From: Pseudomonadota bacterium
Lineage (GTDB): Bacteria > Pseudomonadota > Alphaproteobacteria > Acetobacterales > Acetobacteraceae
NCBI GenBank assembly: GCA_021798375.1
Contig: JAJZHU010000168.1
Location: 1-5,528 of the forward strand
Reading direction: 5' to 3'
Length of the DNA: 5,528 nucleotides
This document shows positions 1-5,516 of the stretch, one piece after another. The notes beneath the pieces were generated by a model. That model was not told where the DNA came from, did no database searches, and worked only from the letters and a program-made list of their open reading frames with translations. Positions within the stretch are counted from its first letter, which is position 1, and each line of letters begins with the position of its first letter. A program made the position numbers and the translations under genes.

Positions 1-1197
1 GTCGTCGTCGCTGCCGAAGGAAATCACGTTGGCGACGGGGCCGAACACTTCTTCGCTGTAGGCGCGCATCCCCGGCTTTACCCCGGCCAGCACGGTGGGG
101 CGATAGAACAGGCCTTCGTAGCTGCCGCCCGCCGCCAAGGTGGCGCCTTGCTTGACGCTTTCGGTGACGATGGCGTGGACGCGGTCGCGTTGCACTTCGC
201 TGATCAACGGGCCGAGCGCCACGTTATCGGTGGCCGGATTGCCGACCGGCAGATGCTCGGCGCGGGCGGCCAGACGTTTGGTGAATTCCTCGGCAACCCG
301 TTCCTGCACCAGGATGCGGCCCGATGCCATGCAGATCTGGCCCTGATGCAAAAAGGCGCCGAAGGCCGCATTGGAAGCCGCCACATCGAGATCGGCGTCT
401 TCCAGAATGATCAGCGGGCTTTTGCCGCCGAGTTCCAGCGAGAAGCGTTTCAGCAGGCGTCCGCAGGTTTCGCCGATGGCGCGGCCGGCGGCGGTGGAGC
501 CGGTGAAGCAGATCAGATTGGTGTCGGGGTGTTCCACCAGTGCCTTGCCGACATCGGCGCCGCCCGGCAGCATGTGGAACACGTCTTCGGGGAAGCCGGC
601 ATCCTCGATCAGCCGGGCCAGCATCACGCCGCCGGTGACCGAGGTGCGGGGATCGGGTTTGACCACCACGGTGTTGCCGGTGGCGAGTGCGGGGGCAATG
701 GCGCGCGCGCCCAGCAGCATGGGGAAATTGAACGGCGAGATCACGCCCACCACGCCGTGCGGCGCGCGCTTGCCATAGCTGAGGCGGCCGGGGCGCGAGG
801 GCAGAATGACGCCCTGGCTTTCAGACAACATGCCGGCGGCCTGGCGGAAAATGGCGATGGTCTCGTTGAGTTCCAGTTCCGCCTTGGGGCGGAACGAGCC
901 GGTTTCGCGGATCACCCAGCCGATCAGTTCCTCGAAGTTGGCCTCGATGCCGCCCGCGACTTTCAACAGCAGGGCGATTTTCGAGCGATGATCGAGCGCC
1001 GCCCAGGCGGGCTGCGCCGCTTTGGCCCGTTTCACCGCCGCCGCGACATCCGCCGGGCTGCCCTGGCCGACGTGGCCGAGTTCCGCGCCGGTGGCGGGCT
1101 CGTTCACCGGCAGGGTTCCCGCCACCGCGGGCTGCCATTTGCCGAGGAATAATTTTCCGGCCCAGCGGGATGCATCGAGAAATTTTGAGTCGCTCAT
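1..1197 (-). CDS. xylC: Benzaldehyde dehydrogenase (NAD+), XylC-like, C-terminus cut off by the window edge
   Basis: This enzyme oxidises benzaldehyde (or a related aromatic aldehyde) to benzoate with NAD(P)+ in the cytoplasm. My translation from the ATG at 1197 gives 399 open codons to the left edge. The aldehyde dehydrogenase landmarks are all present in order: SPFNFPM with the oxyanion Asn157, cofactor-binding Lys180 in VVVKPDPRT, FTGSTAAGR, the general base Glu255 in LELGGKSP, the nucleophile Cys289 in HQGQICMASGR, and EEVFGPV at about 382-388. The N-to-C and E-to-C spacings (132 and 34) match the family. The phrases KPDPRT, LHQGQICMA and GLFYRPTVLAGVKPGM are those of the benzaldehyde dehydrogenase branch rather than of generic or betaine aldehyde dehydrogenases. 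Roughly 85-90 C-terminal residues should lie outside the window. An AAGGAA Shine-Dalgarno (1204-1209) sits 6 nt before the ATG. It lies 93 nt downstream of the alcohol dehydrogenase on the same strand. Vanillin or salicylaldehyde dehydrogenase activity is an alternative that sequence alone cannot exclude. Confidence 0.9.
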   Translation of the reverse strand, partial: MSDSKFLDASRWAGKLFLGKWQPAVAGTLPVNEPATGAELGHVGQGSPADVAAAVKRAKAAQPAWAALDHRSKIALLLKVAGGIEANFEELIGWVIRETGSFRPKAELELNETIAIFRQAAGMLSESQGVILPSRPGRLSYGKRAPHGVVGVISPFNFPMLLGARAIAPALATGNTVVVKPDPRTSVTGGVMLARLIEDAGFPEDVFHMLPGGADVGKALVEHPDTNLICFTGSTAAGRAIGETCGRLLKRFSLELGGKSPLIILEDADLDVAASNAAFGAFLHQGQICMASGRILVQERVAEEFTKRLAARAEHLPVGNPATDNVALGPLISEVQRDRVHAIVTESVKQGATLAAGGSYEGLFYRPTVLAGVKPGMRAYSEEVFGPVANVISFGSDDD

Positions 1198-1229
1198 TGT
1201 CAGTTCCTTGCCCCATAAATTTTAATGAC

Positions 1230-1257
1230 GGCGCGGCCGTTGGGCACGGGCCGCGCC
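1230..1257 (-). terminator. Strong GC hairpin in the xylB-xylC gap (attenuator, partial terminator or mRNA processing element)
   Basis: A perfect 9-bp inverted repeat, GGCGCGGCC (1230-1238) and GGCCGCGCC (1249-1257), encloses a 10-nt loop. Read on the minus strand, it follows the alcohol dehydrogenase stop by about 33 nt and is followed by GTCATTAAAATTTAT, which is AT-rich but lacks a proper U-run. The xylC ribosome binding site comes about 20 nt later. It is therefore not a textbook Rho-independent terminator. It could lower read-through into xylC, protect the 3' end of the upstream message, or mark an RNase processing site. The stem is seen directly; the role is inferred. Confidence 0.55.
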
Positions 1258-1290
1258 AAGACACAGAGAATTATTGGCGTGCGATCATTC

Positions 1291-2394
1291 CTAGTCCGGC
1301 ATGAGCAGAATCGGTTTGATCGCCACACCGGTTTCTGAATCATGGATGGCCTGTTCGATCGCATCGAATGGATAATAGCGGACCAAACGGTCGAATGGGA
1401 AGCGTCCTTCCATGTAGAGCTCGACCAGCTTGGGAATGAAGTTGTCGATGTCGGATTCGCCCTCGACGATGCCGCGAATCACCCGTCCCGCGCTCATGAC
1501 ATGGGTGAGATCGAACGAAGAGGTGGCGCCGGGTGCGGCGGCGCCGACCAGGCCGCACACGCCGCGCGGGGCCAGCAGTTTGATCGCGCCGGTGATCACG
1601 GCGGGGATTCCCGTGGTGTCGAGCACATAATCCAGGCCGGCGGGCACAAGTTGCGCGATTTGGCTTTCCATGTCGCCCAGGGTGGGATCGAAGGCATGGG
1701 TGGCGCCGAGTTCCAGCGCGATTTCACGCCGCGCGGGTTTGAGATCGGCGGCGAAAATGAAGGCCGCGCCCATCAATTTGGCCGCCATGATCGCGCTGAG
1801 ACCCACCGAGCCCGCGCCGAACACCAGGAAGGAACTGCCGGGGCGCACCTTGAGCGCGTTCATCACCGCGCCGGCGCCGGTTTGGATGCCGCAGCCCAGC
1901 GGGCCGAGCAGGCGCAGCGGGGCATCGTTGCGAACCTTCACGACGTTGGCTTCGTGGCACAGCGCATGGGTGGCGAAGGAGGATTGACCGAAGACGTTGC
2001 CGGAAACGGCGGTGCATTCCCGCGATAGCGCGCTGCTGCCGTCGGGGCGGCGGCCGCCAAAATTGCGGCCGAAAAAATCATAGCAATAGGCCGGTTGGTG
2101 ATCGCGGCAGCTTGGGCACTCGCCGCAGGAATTGAAACTGAGCACGACATGATCGCCGACCGCGACTTTGTGGACGCCCGCGCCCAGCGCCTCGACGATG
2201 CCCGAGGCTTCGTGCCCCATGACGGCGGGCAGCGGCACCGGGATATGTTGATCGCGCATCACCATATCGGTGTGGCACACGCCGACGGCGACGATTTTGA
2301 CCAGGATTTCCCCGGCTTGCGGCGCTTCAAGGTCCAATTGTTCGAGTGTCATCGGCGCGCCTGGGGAGCGTGTGACGGCGGCGGTGATTTTCAT
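1291..2394 (-). CDS. xylB: Benzyl/aryl-alcohol dehydrogenase, zinc-dependent, NAD+ (XylB-like)
   Basis: This is a 367-residue zinc-containing medium-chain alcohol dehydrogenase, full length for the family. It would oxidise benzyl alcohol or related aryl alcohols to aldehydes in the cytoplasm. Catalytic zinc ligands are Cys40 (GVCHTD), His61 (GHE) and Cys168 (GPLGCGIQTG). Structural zinc ligands are Cys90, Cys93, Cys96 and Cys104. The Rossmann motif is GAGSVG at 193-198, and Asp217 (AADLKPAR) at the end of the second strand favours NAD+ over NADP+. The phrases RDQHIPVPLPAVMGHE, NFGGRRPDGS and FGQSSFATHAL are typical of aryl-alcohol dehydrogenases. I chose the ATG at 2394 because AAGAGGA (2399-2405) lies 4 nt upstream and MKITAAVTRS matches the usual N-terminus. 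The open frame extends to 2577, but those extra 61 residues are not family-like. With the downstream aldehyde dehydrogenase it forms a two-step route from alcohol to acid. Confidence 0.92.
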   Translation of the reverse strand: MKITAAVTRSPGAPMTLEQLDLEAPQAGEILVKIVAVGVCHTDMVMRDQHIPVPLPAVMGHEASGIVEALGAGVHKVAVGDHVVLSFNSCGECPSCRDHQPAYCYDFFGRNFGGRRPDGSSALSRECTAVSGNVFGQSSFATHALCHEANVVKVRNDAPLRLLGPLGCGIQTGAGAVMNALKVRPGSSFLVFGAGSVGLSAIMAAKLMGAAFIFAADLKPARREIALELGATHAFDPTLGDMESQIAQLVPAGLDYVLDTTGIPAVITGAIKLLAPRGVCGLVGAAAPGATSSFDLTHVMSAGRVIRGIVEGESDIDNFIPKLVELYMEGRFPFDRLVRYYPFDAIEQAIHDSETGVAIKPILLMPD

Positions 2395-2489
2395 GCGGTC
2401 CTCTTTATTTTCAATGGATTGGCGGCGATGGCGCGATGCCAATTGTTGGATGCGGATTAATTTTGCGATGCCGGCGGACGGGACGGTAA

Positions 2490-2924
2490 ATGAACTTCCA
2501 TCCATTATATGACGATTTGTGGCGGTTCTCATATAGGGTTGCGGAAAATAGTGGGGCCGCGCCGTGCAAGGCGGCAATGTTCAAGGGGGAAGAGAACCGG
2601 ATTGCGGGCTTTATGAGCTATCTGCATGGGTCGTTCGACGCCGGGGACGAGATGAACCGGCGTAAGCTGGTGCTGGCCGGGCAGCTTGACGCGCTGGCGC
2701 GGGAAGCCGAGATCACGCTGGCGCAATTGTCGCTGGGTTTTATTCTAGCCCATCCGGCGATTACCTCGGTGATCGTGGGGCCGCGCACGCTCGACCAGTT
2801 GGAGGGGCTGTTGCCGGCGGGGGAGATACGGGTGGAGGCGGGGATATTGGAGCGGATCGATGCGTTGGTGCCGCCGGGGAGCATGTTGAGTTTGCCGTTG
2901 GATAAGACGCGGGTGGAGCGGTAG
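2490..2924 (+). pseudogene. Aldo/keto reductase remnant (C-terminal third only)
   Basis: The open frame is 144 codons, but only about residues 40-135 resemble a known family. This stretch runs from GSFDAGDEMNRRKL through ITLAQLSLGFILAHPAITSVIVGPRTLDQLEGLL to ERIDALVPPG, and is the last helices plus the NADPH-phosphate-binding GPRTxxQL segment of an aldo/keto reductase. Intact family members have about 300-340 residues. The catalytic Tyr, Asp, Lys and His and the first two thirds of the TIM barrel are missing. They cannot lie just upstream, because that space is occupied by the 5' end of xylB on the opposite strand. The first 35-40 codons look unrelated and may be chance sequence. The ATG at 2490 has no Shine-Dalgarno: the preceding bases are GACGGGACGGTAA. 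The best reading is a gene truncated by a rearrangement. The alternative, a short expressed protein of new function, is less likely. The family assignment is strong; calling it dead is inference. Confidence 0.75.
2504..2532 (-). promoter_or_regulatory. Candidate promoter for the xylB-xylC pair
   Basis: On the minus strand a perfect TATAAT lies at 2509-2504, about 110 nt before the xylB start codon. The hexamer at the -35 position with a 17-nt spacer is ATGAGA, a poor match to TTGACA, so it would be a weak or activator-dependent promoter. It overlaps the 5' end of the plus-strand aldo/keto reductase remnant. Only the -10 box is convincing. Confidence 0.35.
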
Positions 2925-3032
2925 GGGGGAAGGTTCGTGTTGCCAAGGTGGCGTAGCAACCATTAAGATCGTTACGGTATCGATCCTTTCTATCCCTCAT
3001 ACGGCTTGCTTATAATAACAAATCCTTTCACG
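2925..3032. other. Convergent intergenic gap with two weak inverted repeats (possible bidirectional terminator)
   Basis: The plus-strand remnant and the minus-strand Hint gene converge on this 108-bp gap. GTTGC (2939-2943) pairs with GCAAC (2956-2960). GATCG (2967-2971) pairs with CGATC (2981-2985), followed on the plus strand by CTTTCTATCC. Stems are only 5 bp and neither is followed by a clean T-run, so termination is possible but not shown. Base composition shifts from GC-rich to more mixed across this gap. Confidence 0.3.
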
Positions 3033-5147
3033 CTAAGCCGAACGAGACAAACCATCTTGGATGCCCATGATGACTGCGACTTGAATTTCGCAGGATTGCT
3101 CGTGTGGCAACGGGTCAAGCTCAATGATTGCGGCTCCATTTGTCCAGCGTACCATCTGCCCATGATGACGCTCGATCTGGTGGAAGCCTTCGGCAAGACG
3201 ATTGTCGTCCAACGACAGCGAAATCCCATCAAGAGTGATCCCAGTCAACAACCCACCAAGCTTCCGGCAATCACCATTTTTGAAATCGAAGGTGGAAATC
3301 AGGCGCATCTGTCCAACAAGCGGCGGTATCCGCACACGAATACTTCCCTCTGTCAGCGTCAAAGCGCAGAAGGCTGTGGGAGGATAGCCACAAGCGATTG
3401 AGCGTCTAGCCAAGCGTGCACGTTGTCCATCCACCATCTCGCCTTCTTCAATGCGTGGTGCGCAGTAATCCGCCCGCACGAATGCTGCCTCGGGATAAAG
3501 CTTTTGGTATTCGGCCGCATTTTGGAACATGCCGCGGTTTCGGTCATCAAGGTAAGATTCCGCTTCCGCGCCTTCGGCCATGATCACATCATGGCTTTCA
3601 AGCTCAAGATGGAAATATTCCACGCTTTCCACAGAACGCATTTGCGCGATGGAGCCGCCATTGACCAAATGCCGGGCAGGAATCAGCACGCCATCAATGA
3701 ACATCGCATGCAGCGGCGAGACATAAAGATCACGCTTGGGAACCCCGTCCGCCAAAGCGCCCGGCCTGAACACGATCGGCAACACATCACGATTGCCTGC
3801 GGCAAACCGACCCCCGTAGGACCGTCGCCCAATCCAGCGTAGCGGACGCGGGACACCAGCATGGGTGATTAAGGCATCGCCAATCTGCAAATTTTCCACC
3901 GGCACTTCGCCCCGGTCCGTGAGTATCCGGGTACCACGGCAATAGCAGGGTGTGCCATCGACGGTGATATTCGTGCCACCCAGCCCGTCGCTGGCAGCGT
4001 GGAAATATTCACCAGCGTAGCCGCCACCCAGTGCCAGCGTCGCAGAATTGATCCCTTCGGTAACCACCAACTGATCGGTGCCCGAGTAGAAATTCGCCGC
4101 GCCGCCGGCCGAAAAAGAGAGATAGGTCAGATCGATGGTGCCGCCTTGATTCAGGATGGTGCCCCCAGCGCTGCCACCCGACAGCACGATAGCCCCGCCG
4201 CTGCCCACGATCGTGCCGCTCGCCGTGCCGCTGTACAAAAACTCGGTTCCACCGCCATTCACAATTGTCACATGGGAGATGCCTCCGGCGAACACATTTT
4301 GATTACCGCCGCTGTTCACCGTGGTGCCACTTACCGTGCCGAAAACCTCAACTACGCCAGCGCTATTCACGATGGTGCCGCTTGTGGTCCCTCCGCGCGA
4401 GACAAACTCGTAACCGCCGCTGCTGATACTATTACCGCTAGCGATGCCACCGGAAACGATCACCTCCCGTCCGCCGTTCTTTACAATACTGCCGCTGTCT
4501 AAACCGCCGGAAAGAATCGCATCCGTTCCACCGCTACTGACATTGGTGCCGCGTGTGGTCCCTCCACGCGAGACAAACTCGTAACCGCCGCTGCTGATAC
4601 TAGTACCGCTAGCGGTGCCGCCGGAGGCGATCACCTCTTGTCCGCTGTTCTGCACGATACTGCCACTAGCAAAACCGCCAGAGAGAATCACATCTGCCCC
4701 ACCGCTACTGATAATGGTGCCGCTGGCCGCACCGCCGGAATAGACATATTCATTGCCGCCGGAATGCAAGATCGTCCCAGTGGCTGTTCCGCCAGAGATC
4801 ACCTCGAATCCGGCGCTTTCCACGGTCGTACCGCTGATGGTCCCACCGAAAAAAACCGTCTCCTGTCCGCCGTTCACGAGATTGCCGCTGGCCGCACCGC
4901 CGGAATAGACATACTCATTGCCGCCGGACTGCAAGGTCTCCCCCACAGCGGCGCCTCCAAAGATCACCTCCAGTCCGCCATTCACCAGAGTGCCGCTGGC
5001 CACGCCGCCTGAAAAAATCGTTAATTGCCCGCTGCCATTCACAGTGGAACTAGTGGCGATGCCACCTGAATACACGGCTTCCGTGTCGTGTGAGTTCAAC
5101 GTGAGGTCAAAACTGGATTGATTGGCCCATAAAACTGTGGTGGTCAC
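3033..5147 (-). CDS. AIDA-type repeat protein fused to a Hint (hedgehog/intein) domain, 704 residues, GTG start
   Basis: A predicted surface or secreted protein of unknown exact role. Residues 21-336 are about 17 tandem repeats of 17-20 residues with the pattern xEVxxSGGxASGTxVxxGG, the strand-loop-strand repeat of AIDA/autotransporter passengers, expected to stack as a beta-helix. Residues 337-399 are a linker. A Hint_2-type domain follows at about 400-535, with Cys401 in PCYCRGTRILTDRGEVPVE as likely nucleophile, LRWIGRR, and His480 in YVSPLHAMFIDG. YFHLELESHDVIMAEG and AESYLDDRNR continue the Hint_2 pattern. Residues about 597-700 form a further module with LDDNRLAEGFH and RWTNGA. There is no signal peptide, transmembrane helix or C-terminal beta-barrel, so the export route is unclear. 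The start is GTG at 5147: AAGGAG lies 9 nt upstream, an in-frame stop is at 5181-5183, and the first in-frame ATG would be residue 482. Domain calls are from memory of the families. Self-cleavage is inferred, not shown. Confidence 0.85.
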   Translation of the reverse strand: MTTTVLWANQSSFDLTLNSHDTEAVYSGGIATSSTVNGSGQLTIFSGGVASGTLVNGGLEVIFGGAAVGETLQSGGNEYVYSGGAASGNLVNGGQETVFFGGTISGTTVESAGFEVISGGTATGTILHSGGNEYVYSGGAASGTIISSGGADVILSGGFASGSIVQNSGQEVIASGGTASGTSISSGGYEFVSRGGTTRGTNVSSGGTDAILSGGLDSGSIVKNGGREVIVSGGIASGNSISSGGYEFVSRGGTTSGTIVNSAGVVEVFGTVSGTTVNSGGNQNVFAGGISHVTIVNGGGTEFLYSGTASGTIVGSGGAIVLSGGSAGGTILNQGGTIDLTYLSFSAGGAANFYSGTDQLVVTEGINSATLALGGGYAGEYFHAASDGLGGTNITVDGTPCYCRGTRILTDRGEVPVENLQIGDALITHAGVPRPLRWIGRRSYGGRFAAGNRDVLPIVFRPGALADGVPKRDLYVSPLHAMFIDGVLIPARHLVNGGSIAQMRSVESVEYFHLELESHDVIMAEGAEAESYLDDRNRGMFQNAAEYQKLYPEAAFVRADYCAPRIEEGEMVDGQRARLARRSIACGYPPTAFCALTLTEGSIRVRIPPLVGQMRLISTFDFKNGDCRKLGGLLTGITLDGISLSLDDNRLAEGFHQIERHHGQMVRWTNGAAIIELDPLPHEQSCEIQVAVIMGIQDGLSRSA
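4377..4718 (-). repeat. 171-bp tandem duplication inside the repeat tract (57 residues, three repeat units)
   Basis: Bases 4548-4718 (residues 144-200) and 4377-4547 (residues 201-257) are adjacent copies, each spanning three 19-residue units. The two 57-residue segments agree at 44 positions by my alignment. A 36-bp block is identical in both (4396-4431 and 4567-4602), encoding the SISSGGYEFVSR region. This shows that a three-unit block, not only single units, was duplicated. Confidence 0.85.
4719..4935 (-). repeat. Near-identical 52-bp repeated patch, 165 bp apart
   Basis: Bases 4719-4770 and 4884-4935 match at 50 of 52 positions. Both encode LxSGGNEYVYSGGAASG (residues 127-143 and 72-88). 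The offset of 165 bp equals 55 codons, about three repeat units. The near-identity, much higher than between neighbouring units, points to a recent duplication or gene conversion between repeat units. Confidence 0.8.
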
Positions 5148-5156
5148 AACGAGGCG

Positions 5157-5162
5157 CTCCTT
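5157..5162 (-). promoter_or_regulatory. Ribosome binding site that fixes the GTG start of the Hint fusion gene
   Basis: AAGGAG on the minus strand, with 9 nt to the GTG at 5147-5145. No ATG exists in this frame until residue 482, and an in-frame stop lies at 5181-5183, so this site decides the start. Confidence 0.7.
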
Positions 5163-5226
5163 GTCAGTTTGAGGGCTGCGTTATGGCCGAACGAATCTGG
5201 AGACGACGAACATTGGCTTGGTCCCC

Positions 5227-5256
5227 ATTTTAACTCGACTTAAAGACGCAACTCAA
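5227..5256 (-). promoter_or_regulatory. Candidate sigma-70-type promoter for the Hint fusion gene
   Basis: On the minus strand TTGAGT (5256-5251) is followed after 18 nt by TAAAAT (5232-5227). The matches to the consensus boxes are 4 of 6 and 5 of 6. Transcription would begin near 5220, giving a leader of about 70 nt. The AT-rich inverted repeat AAAATA/TATTTT at 5255-5270 overlaps the upstream edge of the -35 box and could be a regulator site. Confidence 0.45.
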
Positions 5257-5463
5257 AATATGATTATTTTCTATGGATTACTCCCCTTACGATAGAAATC
5301 ATATCCCCTTCGGAACGTTATTCGGCAATAAAATTCTGGTCGGGAAATGTGCATAATACCCTCCAGGCTTCCGTTGCGCGTCGTTTATGCGCAATAGTCC
5401 AAATCGGCTGCGTCATGTTGCAAGACTTCCGCCATGGGCGGTCATATGATGTCAGAGTGTAGC

Positions 5464-5469
5464 TATAAT
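5464..5469 (+). promoter_or_regulatory. Candidate -10 box for the gene starting at 5517
   Basis: A perfect TATAAT lies 47 nt before the ATG at 5517. The hexamer 17 nt upstream (GTCATA, 5441-5446) is a poor -35 match, so the promoter would be weak or need an activator. The inverted repeat TGCCA/TGGCA (5471-5487) directly follows the box, where a repressor could bind. Confidence 0.35.
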
Positions 5470-5516
5470 GTGCCATTCGACTTGGCATTTAATATAAAAA
5501 TCGGGAGGGATCAGCC

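Larger units (their letters stand above)
4140..5087 (-). repeat. AIDA-like strand-loop-strand repeat tract (about 17 units of 51-60 bp)
   Basis: The tract encodes residues 21-336 of the Hint fusion protein. Most units are 18 or 19 residues, each with one SGG turn and one GG or AG turn. Examples are QLTIFSGGVASGTLVNGG (41-58), NEYVYSGGAASGTIISSGG (132-150) and REVIVSGGIASGNSISSGG (227-245). All length changes are whole codons, so the frame is never broken. Middle units (132-264) are the most regular. Outer units are more diverged, as expected when the centre of such a tract has expanded most recently. Confidence 0.85.
5148..5516. other. Divergent intergenic regulatory region, AT-richer than its flanks
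   Basis: This stretch of about 370 bp separates the minus-strand Hint fusion gene from a plus-strand gene entering at 5517. I see no coding frame with a ribosome binding site in it. It contains a candidate promoter toward each gene and several short perfect inverted repeats. These are AAAATA/TATTTT (5255-5270), TTGCGC/GCGCAA (5374-5394), CCGCC/GGCGG (5429-5441), TCATATGA (5442-5449) and TGCCA/TGGCA (5471-5487). No tRNA, riboswitch or CRISPR pattern was recognised. Confidence 0.6.

Noticed and set aside
1..10. GTC triplet repeat at the left edge
   Set aside because: It is three aspartate codons of the dehydrogenase read in antisense, and too short to be a meaningful repeat.
148..1152. Long plus-strand open frame (334 codons)
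   Set aside because: It is the antisense of the benzaldehyde dehydrogenase. Its product is rich in Ala, Gly, His and Gln with no recognisable domain, as expected of a shadow frame in GC-rich DNA.
821..1264. Minus-strand open frame of 147 codons overlapping the xylC start
   Set aside because: It is in a different frame from the dehydrogenase and encodes an Arg/Gly/Pro-rich shadow product.
1342..2028. Plus-strand open frame (228 codons) opposite xylB
   Set aside because: Antisense shadow of the alcohol dehydrogenase, whose minus-strand motifs are unambiguous.
2618..2959. Minus-strand open frames opposite the aldo/keto reductase remnant
   Set aside because: The plus-strand frame carries clear family motifs. 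The antisense frames are low-complexity Ser/Pro/Arg-rich products.
3999..5012. Plus-strand open frames (3999-4502 and 4638-5012) opposite the repeat tract
   Set aside because: The repeats are whole-codon units rich in GGC, GCC and ACC, so other frames also stay open and repetitive. They have no ribosome binding site or known domain.
4140..5087. CRISPR-like array, because of the regular period near 57 bp
   Set aside because: The periodicity is coding. Units diverge in sequence, spacers and repeats cannot be separated, and all variation is in frame.
5347..5462. Tiny plus-strand frames of about 15 codons (from ATGs at 5349 and 5415) as leader peptides
   Set aside because: Neither has a convincing ribosome binding site, and nothing in their codons suggests attenuation.
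5463..5490. Sigma-54 promoter (TGGCAC on the minus strand)
   Set aside because: The spacing between GG and the downstream GC is 9 rather than 10, and the TTGC element is missing.
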